Positions 10,954-21,967 of a stretch of DNA of 64,000 nt are shown here, piece after piece; the stretch's first letter is position 1, and every line of letters begins with the position of its first letter. Both the position numbers and the translations under genes were made by a program. The stretch lies in contig NC_083885.1 in the NCBI RefSeq assembly GCF_032452875.1, forward strand, positions 29,367,925-29,431,924, given 5' to 3'. Origin of the DNA: Bos javanicus. Lineage: Eukaryota > Chordata > Mammalia > Artiodactyla > Bovidae. Below the pieces are notes generated by a model that saw only the letters and a program-made list of their open reading frames with translations, was not told the DNA's origin and searched no databases.

Positions 10954-11174
10954 CAGATCAGATCAGATCAGTCGCTCAGTCGTGTCTGACTCTTTGCCAC
11001 TCCATGAATTGCAGCACGCCAGGCTTCCCTGTCCATCACCAACTCCTGGAGTTCACCCAGACTCACGTCCATCAAGTCAGTGATGTCATCTAGCCATCTC
11101 ATCCTCTGTCATCCCATTCTTCTCCTGCCCCCAATCCCTCCCAACATCAGAGTCTTTTCCAATGAGTCAACTCT

Positions 11175-11471
11175 TCACATGAGGTGGCCAAAGTACTGGA
11201 GTTTCAGCTTTAGCATCATTCCTTCCAAAGAAATCCCAGGGCTGATCTCCTTCAGAATGGACTGGTTGGATCTCCTTGCAGTCCAAGGGACTCTCAAGAG
11301 TCTTCTCCAACACCACAGTTCAAAAGCATCAATTCTTCGGCACTCAGCCTTCTTCAAAGTCCAACTCTCACATCCATACATGACCACAGGAAAAACCATA
11401 GCCTTGACTAGATGAAACTTTGTTGGCAAAGTAATGTCTCTGCTTTTGAACATGCTATCTAGGTTGGTCAT
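11175..11471 (-). pseudogene. BovB ORF, C-terminal segment
   Basis: A 98-codon piece with the conserved block VMYGCESWT, the Trp/Cys-rich ELWCWRRLLRVPW and LKLQYFGHLM. An extra T near 11757 (relative to the copies at 26620 and 52490) puts it out of frame with the YADD region. Confidence 0.75.
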
Positions 11472-11911
11472 AACTTTCCTTCCAAGAGTAAGTGTCTTTT
11501 AAATTCATGGCTGCAGTCACCATCTGCAGTGGTTTTCGATCCCAGAAAAATAAAGTCTGACACTGTTTCCACTGTTTCCCATGAAGTGATGGGACCTGAT
11601 GTCATGATCTTTGTTTTCTGAATGTTGAGTTTAAGCCAACTTTTTCAGCCTCCACTTTCACTTTCATCAAGAGGCTTTTTAGTTCCTCTTCACTTTCTGC
11701 CATAAGGGTGGTGTCATCTGCATATCTGAGGTTATTGATATTTCTCCCGACAATCTTTGATTCCAGCTTGTGTTTCTTCCAGTCCAGAGTTTCTCATGAT
11801 GTACTATGCATAGAAGTTAAATAAACAGGGTGATAATATACAGCCTTGATGAACTCCTTTTCCTATTTGGAACCAGTCTGTTGTTCCATGTCCAGTTCTA
11901 ACTGTTGCTTG

Positions 11912-12505
11912 TTAACCTGCATACATATTTCTCAAGAGGCAGATCAGGTGGTCTGGTATTCCCATCTCTTTCAGAATTTTCCACAGTGTATTGTGATCCA
12001 CACAGTCGAAGGCTTTGGCATAGTCAATAAAGCAGAAATAGATGTTTTTCTGGAACTCTCTTGCTTTTTCCATGATCCAGCAGATGTTGGCAATTTGATC
12101 TCTGGTTCCTCTGCCTTTTCTAAAACCAGCTTGAACATCAGGAAGTTCACAGTTCACATATTGCTGAAGTCTGGCTTGGAGAATTTTGAGCATTACTTTA
12201 CTAGCGTGTGAGATGAGTGCAATTGTGCAGTAGTTTGAGCATTCTTTGGCATTGCCTTTCTTTGGGATTGGAATGAAAACTGACCTTTTCCAGTCCTGTG
12301 GCCACTGCTGAGTTTTCCAAACTTGCTGGCATATTGAGTGCAGCACTTTCACAGCATCATCTTTCAGGATTTGCAATAGCTCAACTGGAATTCCATCACC
12401 TCCACTAGCTTTGTTCATAATGATGCTTCCTAAGGCCCACTTGACTTCACATTCCAGGACGTCTGGCTCTAGGTCAGTGATCACACCATTGTGATTATGT
12501 GTCAT
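11912..12505 (-). pseudogene. BovB reverse transcriptase, fingers and first palm part
   Basis: A 197-codon segment with RT landmarks: NKASGGDGIPVELLQ (fingers), FIPIPKKGNAKECSNYCTIAL, FRKGRGTRDQIANI, and FIDYAKAFDCVDHN, which contains the first catalytic-block Asp. It stops at TAA (11909-11911) after CLLRNMYAG, where the copies at 31900 and 52330 read Gln-Glu. The YADD block lies beyond the stop at 11711-11722, in readable condition but out of the same open frame. Confidence 0.85.
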
Positions 12506-12854
12506 GAAGATCTTTTTTGTACAGTTCTTCTGTGTATTCTTGCCAACTCTTCTTAATATCTTCTGCTTCTGTTAGGTCCATACCATTTCTGTCCTTTATC
12601 GAGCCCATCTTTGCATGAAATGTTCCTTTGGTATCTCTGTTTTTCTTGAAGAGATCCCTAGTCTTTCCCATTCTGTTGTTTTCCTCTATTTCTTTGTATT
12701 GATTGCTGAAGAAGGCTTTCTTATTTCTTCTTGCTATTCTTTGGGACTCTGCATTCAGATGTTTATATCTTTCCTTTTCTCCTTTGCTTTTTGCTTCTCT
12801 TCTTTTCACAGCTATTTGTAAGGCCTCCCAGACAGCCATTTTGCTTTTTTGCAT
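12495..12854 (-). pseudogene. BovB linker between endonuclease and RT
   Basis: A 119-codon charged, helical stretch (motifs KRREAKSKGEKERYKHLN, EEAEDIKKSW-like EAEDIKKSWQEYTEELY). It picks up the BovB protein after the frameshift at about 12830 and is itself lost near 12500. There GATTATGTGTCATGAAG appears to lack bases present in the family, shifting the frame into the RT segment. Confidence 0.75.
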
Positions 12855-13732
12855 TTCTTTTCCATGGGAATGGTCTTGATCCCTGTCTCCTGTACAATGT
12901 CAGGAACCTCAGTCCATAGTTCATCAGGCACTCTATCTATCAGATCTAGGCCCTTAAATCTATTTCTCACTTCCACTGTATAATCATAAGGGATTTGATT
13001 TAGGTCATACCTGAATGGTCTAGTGGTTTTCCCTACTTTCTTCAATTTAAGTCTGAATTTGGCAATAAGGAGCTCATGATCTGAGCCACAGTCAGCTCCT
13101 GGTCTTGTTTTTGCTGGCTGTATAGAGCTTCTCCATCTTTGGCTGCAAAGAATATAATCAATCTGATTTCGGTGTTGACCATCTGGTGATGTCCATGTAT
13201 AGAGTCTTCTCTTGTGTTGTTGGAAAAGGGTGTTTGTTATGACCAGTGCATTTTCTTGGCAAAACTCTATTAGTCTTTGCCCTGCTTCATTGCGTATTCC
13301 AAGGCCAAATTTGCCTGTTACTCCAGGTGTTTCTTGACTTCCTACTTTTGCATTCAAGTCCCCTATAATGAAAAGGACATCTTTTTTGGGTATTAGTTCT
13401 AAAAGGTCTTGTAGGTCTTCATAGAACCGTTCAACTTCAGCTTCTTTAGGGTTACTGGTTGGGGCACAGACTTGGATTACTGTGATATTGAATGGTTTGC
13501 CTTGGAAACGAACAGAGATCATTCTCTCATTTTTGAGATTGCATCCAAGTACTGCATTTCGGACTCTTTTGTTAACCATGATGGCCACTCCATTTCTTTT
13601 GAGGGATTCCTGCCCACAGTAGTAGATATAATGGTCATGTGAGTTAAATTCACCCATTCGGGTCCATTTGAGTTCGCTGATTCCTAGAATGTCGACATTC
13701 ACTCTTGCCATCTCTTGTTTGACCACTTCCAA
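12812..13732 (-). pseudogene. BovB endonuclease domain
   Basis: A 306-codon open stretch of the APE-like endonuclease that nicks target DNA in RTE-type retrotransposition. Visible motifs are ISELKW near residues 18-23 (metal-binding Glu), GDLNAKVG near 124-131, and SDHELL near 219-224 with the catalytic Asp-His pair. The frame also extends upstream of the apparent TTG start (conserved YCIGTWNVRS), so this start is an artefact of the upstream TGA. At the C-terminal end the frame shifts near 12830, after which the expected sequence resumes in the frame of the next segment. The core endonuclease looks uninterrupted, but it is not joined to the RT. Confidence 0.85.
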
Positions 13733-13792
13733 TTTGCCTTGATTCGTGGACCTGACATTCCAGGTTCCTATGCAATATTGCTCTTTACAGCA

Positions 13793-14053
13793 TCAGACCT
13801 TGTTTCTATCACCAGTCACATCCACATTTGGGTATTCTTTTTGATTTGGCTCGATCCCTTCATTCTTTCTGGAGTTATTTTTCCACTGATCTCCAGTAGC
13901 ATACTGGGCCCCTACTGACCTGGGGAGTTCCTCTTTGAGTATCCTATCATTTCGCCTTTTCGTACTGTTCATGGGGTTCTCAAGGCAAGAATACTGAAGT
14001 GGTTTGCCATTCCCTTCTCCACTGGCCCACATTCTGTCAGATCTCTCCACCAT
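13793..14053 (-). pseudogene. BovB ORF, N-terminal segment (ends at an internal stop)
   Basis: This 86-codon stretch lies directly upstream of, and in the same frame as, the endonuclease segment. It includes a GEGNGKPLQYSCLENPM motif that is also produced by translating Bov-tA, reflecting shared sequence. It ends at TGA (13793-13795 on the minus strand). One C-to-T change at a CpG (CGA to TGA) would explain this stop, because the frame continues past it into the endonuclease. The start codon is not certain. Confidence 0.7.
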
Positions 14054-14214
14054 GACCTGCCCATCTCAGGTTGCCCCACAGGCATGGCTTAGTTTCATTG
14101 AGTTAGACAAGGCTATAGTCCTAGTGTGATTAGATTGACTAGTTTTCTGTGAATATGGTTTCAGTGTGTCTGCCCTCTGATGCCCTCTTGCAACACCTAC
14201 CATCTTACTTGGGT

Positions 14215-14700
14215 TTCTCTTACCTTGGACAAGGGGTATCTCCTCACCGCCACCCTTCCTGACCTTCAACATGGAATAGCTCCTCTAGGCCCTCCTGTGC
14301 CCGTGCAGCCATGGCTCCTTGGACGTGGGGTTGGTCCTCCCGGCCACCACGCCTGGCCTCAGGCATGGGGTTGCTCCTCCCAGCCGCCACCCTTGGCCTC
14401 GGATGTGGGGGCGTGGGGTATCTCCTCCCTGCTGCCGCCCCTGACCTCAGACGTGGGGTAACTCCTATCGTCGCCGCACCTGACCTCGGACGTGGGGTAA
14501 CTCCTCTCGGCCGTTCCTGTGCCGTTGCAGTCTGGTACTTCGGCCGCTGCCCCTGACCTCGGACATGGGGTAACTCCTCTTGGCTGCCGCCCTTCAGGCA
14601 TGGGGTCCTCCCGGCTTCTGCCCCTTACCTCAGACGTGGGGTGGCTCCTCTCCGAGCACTTAGCGCGCTGGTCACAGCCGCCTGCGCTTTAGCGCACCCG
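14215..14700 (-). promoter_or_regulatory. BovB GC-rich 5' region with tandem repeats
   Basis: About nine to ten imperfect copies of a unit containing ACGTGGGGTAACTCCTCTCGG (units begin near 14230, 14321, 14363, 14411, 14451, 14491, 14564, 14599 and 14632), spaced mostly 35-45 bases apart. It is strongly GC- and CpG-rich in an otherwise AT-rich window. By position it is the 5' UTR and presumed promoter of the LINE; promoter function is inference. Confidence 0.7.
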
Positions 14701-14774
14701 TTGCAGCCACCAAGTATATTAGGAACCCATAATTCCAACCCCTGAACTCCAAGTAACTTTGCCCTCAGGGCAGG

Positions 14775-14862
14775 TAATATAGTATAAAGACAGTGGAATT
14801 AGGAGGCAGATTTCCAGAGATAAGTTCAACTCTGCCACTGTGTAGAAGTTATTAAATAATAT
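14775..14862 (+). repeat. MIR SINE fragment
   Basis: ATATAGTATAAAGACAGTGG, then TTCAACTCTGCCACTGTGTA, matches the head and middle of a MIR. Confidence 0.5.
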
Positions 14863-14887
14863 TTGTCTTAGTGTTCTAAATTTTTAA

Positions 14888-14983
14888 TATTCACTCCTTT
14901 ATTTGGCTACATCAGATGTTAGTTGCAGTACACAGGATCTTTTGTTGCAATGCATGGACTGCTCGCACATGCACATGTGCACA
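14888..14983 (-). mobile_element. CHR-type SINE fragment, antisense
   Basis: TTTATTTGGCTACATCAGATG followed by TTAGTTGCAGTACACAGGAT and TTTTGTTGCAATGCATGG is the 3' half of a cetartiodactyl CHR-type SINE in reverse. The remainder was lost or displaced by the CA/TG tract and BovB. Confidence 0.6.
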
Positions 14984-15006
14984 AACACACACACACATAT
15001 ACATAG

Positions 15007-15018
15007 GTGTGTGTGTGT
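15007..15018. repeat. (GT)n tract left of BovB
   Basis: Six GT units immediately before the 3' end of the next BovB. A matching (GT)n lies at its 5' end. Confidence 0.8.
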
Positions 15019-16456
15019 ATTGTTCAGTCATTCAGTCATGTCTGACTCTTTGTGACCCAATGGACTGCAGCACTCCAAGCCTCTCTGTCCCTTACCATCA
15101 CCTGAAGTTTGCCCAAGTTCACGTTCACTGCATCAGTGATGCCATCCAGCCATCTCACCCTCTTCTCCTTCTGCCCTCAGTCTTTCCTAGCATCATGGAC
15201 TTTTCCTGTGAGTCAGCTGTTCGACTCAGATAACCAAAATACTGGGCTTTAAGCTTTAGTATCAGTCCTTCCAAGGAGTATTCAGGATTGATTTCCTTTA
15301 AGATGGACTGGTTTGATCCAAAGGACTCTCAGGACTCTTCTCCAGCACTACAGTTCGAAGGCATCAATTCTTTCGTGCTCTGCCTTCTTTATGGTCCAGC
15401 TCCCACAACTGTACATGACCACTGGGAAGACCATTGCCTTGATTATAGGGACCTTTGTTGATAGAGTAATGTCTCTGCTTTTTCACACACTGTCTAGGTT
15501 TGTCATAGCTTTCCTTCCAAGAAGCAAAAGTCTTCTGATTTTCATGGCTACACTCACCATCACAGTGTTTTTAGAGCCCATGAAGAGGATATCTGTTTAC
15601 ATTTTCCTCCTCTATTTGCCATGAAGTAATGGGGCTGGATGCCATGATCTTAGTTGTTTTTTTTTTTTTTAATATTTAGTTTTAAGCCCACTCTTTCACG
15701 TTCCTTCTTCACCCTCAGGAGGCTCATTAGTTCCTCTTTGTTTTCTGCCATTAAGGTGGTATCATCCTCATGTCTGAGGTTGTTGACGTTTCTCCCGCTG
15801 TCTTGATACTCCAGCTTGTAACTCATTCAGCCCAGAATTTCTCATGATGTGCTCAGTGTATAGATTAAACAACATGGTGACAGCAGAGAGCCCTGTGTTA
15901 CTACTTTCTCAATCTTGAACCAATCAGTTGTGCCATACAGGGTTCTGCCTGTTGCTTCTTGACCCACACACAGGTTTCTCAGGAGATACGTAAGAGATTC
16001 CCCTCTCTTTAAGAGCTTTTCACAGTTTATTATGATCCACACAGTCCAAGGCTTTGGCATAGTTGATGGAACAGAGGTAGATGTCTCTCTGAAATTCCCT
16101 GGCTTTCTCTGTTATCCAGCGAATGTTGGCAATTTGATCTCTGGTTCCTCTTCCTTTTCTAAACCCAGCTTGGACGTCTGGAAATTCTTGGTTCACATAA
16201 TACTGAAGCATAGCATGCAAGATTTTAGGCATGACATTACTATCATGGAAGATGAATGCAACTTGTCTGAAGGGTAGCACATTCTTTAGTACTACCCTTC
16301 TTGGGAACTGGGGTGAGGATTGACCTTTTCCAGTCCTGTGGCTACTGCTGGGTCTTCCAGATATGCTGACTTAAAGAATGCAACACCTTGATGGTATCAT
16401 CCTTCAGGGTTTTGAATAGTTCTACTGGAATTCCACCACATCCACTAGTTTTATTA
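15019..16456 (-). mobile_element. Older BovB copy, 5'-truncated
   Basis: A diverged minus-strand BovB from its 3' end (ATTGTTCAGTCATTCAGTC) through the RT into the fingers, truncated near 16456. It uses the older-looking GTTCAGTCATTCAGTC tail rather than the (TTCAG)n tail of the younger copies. RT pieces survive at 15842-16280 (minus), including FRKGRGTRDQIANI and NYAKALDCVDHN, with frameshifts and stops. An 11-T run at 15657-15670 interrupts it. Confidence 0.9.
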
Positions 16457-16459
16457 ACA

Positions 16460-16487
<28 letters not shown>
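16460..16487. repeat. (GT)n microsatellite
   Basis: Fourteen GT units directly at the 5' truncation point of the older BovB; the mirror tract lies at 15007-15018. Confidence 0.95.
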
Positions 16488-16489
<2 letters not shown>

Positions 16490-16490
<1 letters not shown>

Positions 16491-17365
16491 CATGATATTC
16501 TCCTTTATGGGATTTGGGTTGAGTCTATTTCAAAAGATCTATATGGAAAAGCAAAAAACTAAGTGAAAAAAGTAAAATATAGTTATCATGAATAAGATTG
16601 TTATCACCAAGGGATGAGTTTCAATCTACCTCCTCAAGCATTAATATCAAAATAAATTAAAACACTAGGTATTAAAAGAAACTCAAGATGTTGGGTGTTA
16701 CAAGCTAATTTTATCCCTGATAATTTATAAATTGAATAAATATATGTTTATTTTGAGAATTCCTTCCCTCTGCTTACTACTTATATATACCTTACAAGCC
16801 TATCTATACCACTATATATACAGTGGTGCAGTTAGTGATGGCTCTGAAAATGTGATGAAAGCTTTTGTACCACTTTAGAAAATGTGCACATGTACCCACA
16901 CTTTTGCACTATAATTTTAGAGGATACAAGCCTTCTTCCATCTTGCATGTCCTGTCATCCTTTCCTAAGTTAGTATTTTCTCAAGGGCCAGCTTAAATGC
17001 TATAACTTCCTAAAGGCTTCTCTAATTTACTCTGCATTACTAAACTTTCATTGCTAGAACTGCCTATCTTCTGTCATTTATCGTGTTTCACATCATCATA
17101 GTTACCTGAACATACACCTTGGCATTCCTACCAGTCACAAACTTATATAAGTCAGAGACCACATGATTTTCTTCTTTGTATGACTGTCACTGAGTTTTGT
17201 ACATATGTGATTTGCAGTTATTTTTGATGAATGGTGACAAACAACAAATTATAGCAAACAAAACCTTGAGTATTCATGAGTTTTACTAAGGTAGACCTAA
17301 TCTTTAGGCTCACAATGCTAAACTGTAATATAACAGTTAAAGTAAAAATGTCATTTTATTTTTGT
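16490..17365. other. Unannotated AT-rich stretch
   Basis: No repeat or gene recognised. Confidence 0.4.
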
Positions 17366-17549
17366 AATATTTATTTATTTGCCTGGCTGCCCTGGGTCTT
17401 AGTTGTAGCACCTGGAATCTTTAGTTGCAACATGCAAACTCATTACAGCATGTGGGATCTATTAATAGTTCCCTGACCAGGCATCGAACCTGGTCCCCGT
17501 ATGTTGGGAGCATGGACACTTATTAGCCACTAGACCATGAGCGAAGTCA
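17366..17549 (-). mobile_element. CHR-type SINE, antisense
   Basis: ATTTATTTATTTGCCTGGCTG, GGGTCTTAGTTGTAGCACC, AGTTCCCTGACCAGGCATCG and CCACTAGACCATGAGCGAAGTC give the full order of a CHR-type SINE in reverse. Confidence 0.8.
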
Positions 17550-18130
17550 TGGTTTTAAATTAATAAAAGTTAATAATAGAATTTAATAGCAAACTTAATA
17601 ATTTTTAAATTAGTAAGTTAAATTTTTAATTAAGTAAAAGTTGACAGTAAAGGTAAGTGCAAATGGAGATACTTAAAAACATGTATTACCAGAATCCCAT
17701 GTTAACAGATATATCATTTCTTGGAGAACAGTTTGGTTATTTTTATGAAACAGTGGGGGAGAAGTCCTATATATTGACCATGTAATCCTGATCTTCTGTT
17801 GGAAAATTCTTAGAAACTTCTTAATTGATCAGAATAAGTAACACTGTAATGAGCATCTTTATCTAAAAATAATGGGAACAGCAATAAGCAGGATTTCCTT
17901 AACATGTTCTTATCAGTAATAAATTTGTGACATATTAACTATATTGAAAATTATACATCCATAAAAATTCTAGTAGTGGAGATTGTAAAGCAAACAGAAA
18001 TGTTATTATATAGTAAGAGAACAAATTACAATTAATAATTGTTTGAGCAGCACACTATTAGAACAGAAGTATTAAAAATCAGTGAAAAGGGGGGAAATAT
18101 ATGTAGCTTATTAGAATGATGAATTTGCCT
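17550..18130. other. Unannotated AT-rich stretch
   Basis: Short TTAAT-rich repeats near 17554-17640. Nothing else is seen. Confidence 0.4.
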
Positions 18131-18135
18131 TTCAG

Positions 18136-18342
18136 TGGTGGTGGTGGTTTAGTTGCTAAGTTGTGTCTGAATTTTGCAACCCCATGGACTGTAGCCTGCC
18201 AGGCTCCTCTGTCTTTGGAGTTCTTCATGCAGGAATACAGGAGTGGGTTGCCATTCCCTTCTCCAGGGGATCTTCCTAACCCAGGGATTGAGCCCATGCC
18301 TCCTGCATTGTAGGCAGATTCTTTACTGTTGAACCACCAGGT
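18136..18342 (-). mobile_element. Bov-tA SINE, antisense
   Basis: GGTTTAGTTGCTAAGTTGTG, CCCATGGACTGTAGCCTGCC, AGGAGTGGGTTGCCATTCCC and CTTTACTGTTGAACCACCAGG are the tail-to-head landmarks of Bov-tA in reverse. Confidence 0.9.
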
Positions 18343-18609
18343 TTCAATTTAAAATTGTATCGTTGTATATGTTTGTATGTATGAGAGAGAGAGACAGGCA
18401 TCCTGGAGGTAGACAAACCAAACCATTAGGGGCCATTTTGTCCAAGAATTTTGTTAAGGGATGACAGGGATCTGAATCAGAACAGTGCTCCAGTGCTCAT
18501 GAAGGTGAGGAAAGTAAGTGTACCTCCTATATCTCATTTTTTTCTAGTGTCACAGCTATTCTTCCCACTGTGTACTGGGGCATTTTTTTTTTTTAACATT
18601 TTCTGAGCC

Positions 18610-19291
18610 TTCAGTTCAGTTCAGTTCAGTCACTCAGTCATGTCCAACTTTTTGTGACCCCATGGATTGCAGCATGCCAGGCCTCCCTGTCCATCACCAA
18701 CTCCCGGAATTCATCCAAACTCATGTCCATCGAGCCATCCAGCCATCTCAACCTCTGTCGTCCCCTTCTCCTCCTGCCCCCAATCCCTCCCAGCATCAAA
18801 GTCTTTTCCAATGAGTCAACTCTTTGCATGAGGTGGCCAAAGTACTGGAGTTTCAGTTTTACCATCATTTCTTCCAAAGAACACCCAGGACTGATCTCCT
18901 TTAGAATGGACTGGTTGGATCTCCTTGCAGTCCAAGGGACTCTCAAGAGTCTTCTCCAACACCACTGTTCAAAAGCATCAATTCTTCGGCGCTCAGCTTT
19001 CTTCACAGTCCAACTCTTACATCCATACATGACCACTGGAAAAACCATAGCCTTGACTAGACAGACCTTTGCTGGCAAAGTAATGTCTCTGCTTTTGAAT
19101 ATGCTATCTAGGTTCATCATAACTTTCCTTCCAAGGAGTAAGCATCTTTTAATTTCATGGCTGCAATCACCATCTGCAGTGATTTTGGAGCCCCCAAAAA
19201 TAAAGTCTGACACTGTTTCCACTGTTTCCCCCATCTATTTCCCATGAAGTGATGGGACCAGATGCCATGATATTAGTTTTCTGAATGTTGA
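18610..19291 (-). mobile_element. BovB LINE, 5'-truncated
   Basis: A young-looking copy starting with four TTCAG units at its 3' end and truncated at 19291 in the block GAATGTTGAGCTA. No clear TSD. It keeps an unbroken C-terminal reading frame (18638-19234). Confidence 0.93.
18638..19234 (-). pseudogene. BovB C-terminal ORF fragment, unbroken
   Basis: A 198-codon open frame covering the region after the RT palm through the C-terminus. It starts within the MGETVETVSDFIFGG block and includes VMYGCKSWT, EQWCWRRLLRVPW, LKLQYFGHLM and the terminal HGVTKSWT. It lacks the endonuclease and RT core, so it is a dead fragment despite the open frame. The overlapping plus-strand frame of similar length is its antisense shadow. 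Confidence 0.85.
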
Positions 19292-20170
19292 GCTAGCACA
19301 GACCAAAAATTATCTCCAAATGTTCACATAAAAAAGGAAGTGACCAACATCAGCATAGAGTCCGCTTTAAATATAGTCGTTCTCATTTAATTACCATGGA
19401 GATTTTGCTACCTTCCAATCTCAAACAGGCACTGCCTGTTTTACTTTTCAGGCTAGGAATGGCTTCACTGTACTGCAGCTATTTTGTGTTCTGAAATATT
19501 TGTCTCCATGTGTCACCTTCTCTGTCACAATCAACATTTTTCTGCCACACTGTCCCTTGGGAAGGTTTGTAGTTTTACCCTGTAATGAGCTGAGTCAGTT
19601 CCTGCTTTGGATTTCAAATGAAAATCATCTTTTCTTGCATAAGGCCATGACACTTCAAGTGTTACACAATTAAATTACCCTATTTGCAAAAGTAGTTCAG
19701 GGTCCTGGCTCTTTACCCATATGAGACTCATAATTGCCATGTGCAAAGTTGGAGTAAAATCACCCATTTTTCTCACAATTAATCATCTTACAGTATGTAA
19801 ATAACAAAAAAATCTGATAAGTACATTGAGACGAATGTTTGATAGTCTATGAAAGCAATTAATTCATTGATTAGTAATACTCACTGTTCTCCCTTTGTTC
19901 TTCAAATTTCTCAAAAACCATAATTACATTTAAAGAAAAAATGTTACTTCTCATTCTGAGATAAATTGCAAGATCTGACCACAGGAGAAGCAACTTGATC
20001 AAAAGATAATTTATTTAATTAGAGTGCCCTTATGTTCCAAGAGACTCATATCTGACATCACCATGCAATTTCCTATCCATGAGTAACTACAAGACGTTGT
20101 CTCACATCTCACTCAGTCTTTGACCCAAATAACTAAAAATGCCTACTTAGGGTACATACAGGATTCCCCT
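19292..20170. other. Unannotated stretch
   Basis: No repeat or gene recognised. Confidence 0.4.
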
Positions 20171-20175
20171 GCAGC

Positions 20176-20392
20176 AGAGGTTTTGCAGCTTCAGTACTGT
20201 TACCATTGTAGGTAGAAGATTTCTTTCCTGTGTTTTGGAGGATATTTAGCAGCATCTCTGACTTTCATACACTAGATGCCAGTCTCAGTCCTCCACCCTA
20301 GTTACATCAGAAAAATTGTCTCCGAAAATTGGTAATGGTTCCTAGAGGCAAAATTTTCTCCCTGGTTTAAGAAACACTGCCCTAGAGTGAAT
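20176..20392 (-). mobile_element. MER20-type hAT element, antisense
   Basis: AGGATATTTAGCAGCATCTC, CACTAGATGCCAGTCTCAGT, AAAATTGTCTCCGAAAATTG and the terminal GGTTTAAGAAACACTG match MER20 in reverse. It is a non-autonomous mammal-wide DNA transposon. Confidence 0.7.
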
Positions 20393-20768
20393 TTCATGTG
20401 TATCTTATAACCTATATATTTTTCAGTCCATCTGAAAGATTCTATCAAAATTGGCTGAATTAAATATGTAAATACAGGTATTAGGATCATCAGTCATTTT
20501 AGTATAATGGAAAAATAGGTAAAAGCTGAATTTTAATTGTTTAGATATTTTTCAAGGGTCATATCTCCATTGACTATGGCATGATGGCTTCAACAGAAAG
20601 CATACAAACATGGTTGATGGGAGCCAGAGACTTACATGGTGGCATAATCAAGACAGAAGTACTGTTAGATACAGTCAACAACCAATCATATTGAAATTAT
20701 AGATGATAATATTCTCAAACAGCAGGTAACTGTTTCCAGGATTAACTACTACATTACAGAGTGAACCG

Positions 20769-21045
20769 GAGAAGGCAATGGCACCTCACTCCAGTACTCT
20801 TGCCTGGAAAATCCCAGGGACGGAGGAGCCTGGTAGGCTGCAGTCCATAGGGAAGCGAAGAATCGGACACGACTGAGTGACTTCACTTTCACTTTTCACT
20901 TTCATGCATTGGAGAAGGAAATGGCAACCCACTCCAGTGTTCTTGCCTGGAGAATCCCAGGGATGGGGGAGCCTGGTGGGCTGCCGTCTATGGGGTCACA
21001 CAGAGTCAGACACGACTGACTTAGCAGCAATAGCAACAGCAGCAG
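20769..21045 (+). mobile_element. BOV-A2 SINE
   Basis: Complete BOV-A2 with both monomers and a mixed (AGCAAT/AGC)n tail. The flanks share only a short GTGAAC (20761-20766 and 21047-21052), a weak TSD. Confidence 0.93.
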
Positions 21046-21052
21046 TGTGAAC

Positions 21053-21960
21053 ACACACTGGATGAGAGTCTCCTTATCCTGTAATCCCTGTGCGTCATAC
21101 AAAGAAATGCAAGTGGGCATTTTATCAGAGCTAAAGTAAGTTTATTTAAGTATGAGACATATAAATTAGCAATGATACCAGTGGGGAATTTCACAGTTCT
21201 GTAACTGATTATGAATCATAAAAAGTTATGTTACTATCTTGTGGAAAATTTTGCACAGTTTTTAGTCTATTTTCTAATTAGTGTAATTAAAGCCAAATTT
21301 TATACTTGGAAAAGGTGACAGATTGCATCAACTGCTCTTCCTTCGTCTTTGAATTTTTAAATTGCGCATTTAATAATATGAAATATAGCACATCCTACAT
21401 TTTGGAAAAGCAGCATTTTGAAAAGAATAAACCTTATCTGACTAAGCTCCAGAACCTAATCTTACATAGTTATGTGAAATTTACATAGTCCAGATGTCTG
21501 CTCATTATATGACTTGGCAAAGTTCCCTATCTTACAGTCTTATAAAGGATGAGAAAGTGTTATTGAGAAAGCCTTAGCCTCTTCCTCAAAATAATAATAA
21601 TAATATAGTTTGTGAAAAACCATGTTGCTTTAATCACTTGTGTTACTTGAGGTGTTTTTTTTTTTCTTTCAAGTTATAGAAACCAACTTAAACTGGCTAT
21701 TTTTTTTTTAATCCAGATGTTATTATTAAGATATCTTTTGGAATTCAGAAGCAGCAATGTAGACAGGATAAGAAACAGAAACTAGAAGTAATGTGAAATT
21801 TGCTCTGTGCTAGTCAGTCTGTAAGAAAGAATATCCCAAAAAGAAAACTCGAATTTTTACTGTTCATAAGAAGCTAGATTATAATAATATTTCATAACCC
21901 CAATTCTAGATTTCTAGTTAAATCAACTTTGGTTGGAAGTGAGCATAGATTAATAAATTG
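21053..21960. other. Unannotated AT-rich stretch
   Basis: T-runs at 21655-21665 and 21701-21709 and an (AAT)n near 21590-21604. No gene or known repeat. Confidence 0.4.
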
Positions 21961-21967
21961 TGTCTAA

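Larger units (their letters stand above)
10954..14710 (-). mobile_element. Near-full-length BovB (RTE-type) LINE
   Basis: A 3.76-kb BovB read on the minus strand from 14710 to 10954. In order it has a GC-rich repeated 5' region (14215-14700), an N-terminal segment, an APE-type endonuclease, a linker, the RT palm with YADD (11711-11722), a C-terminal domain and a short terminal repeat (AGATC units at 10954-10968). The imperfect 10-bp TSD at 10944-10953 and 14711-14720 shows both ends are present. The frame is broken by several stops and frameshifts, so it is not autonomous. It is by far the longest of twelve BovB pieces in the window, the others being 5'-truncated. Confidence 0.92.

Noticed and set aside
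14180..14601. Proline/glycine-rich open frames on both strands
   Set aside because: They arise from the GC-rich tandem repeats of the BovB 5' region, open in several frames because stops are rare in that composition.
18654..19247. 197-codon plus-strand open frame
   Set aside because: It is the exact antisense of the BovB C-terminal frame; similar antisense frames recur with other BovB copies, so it reflects element sequence.
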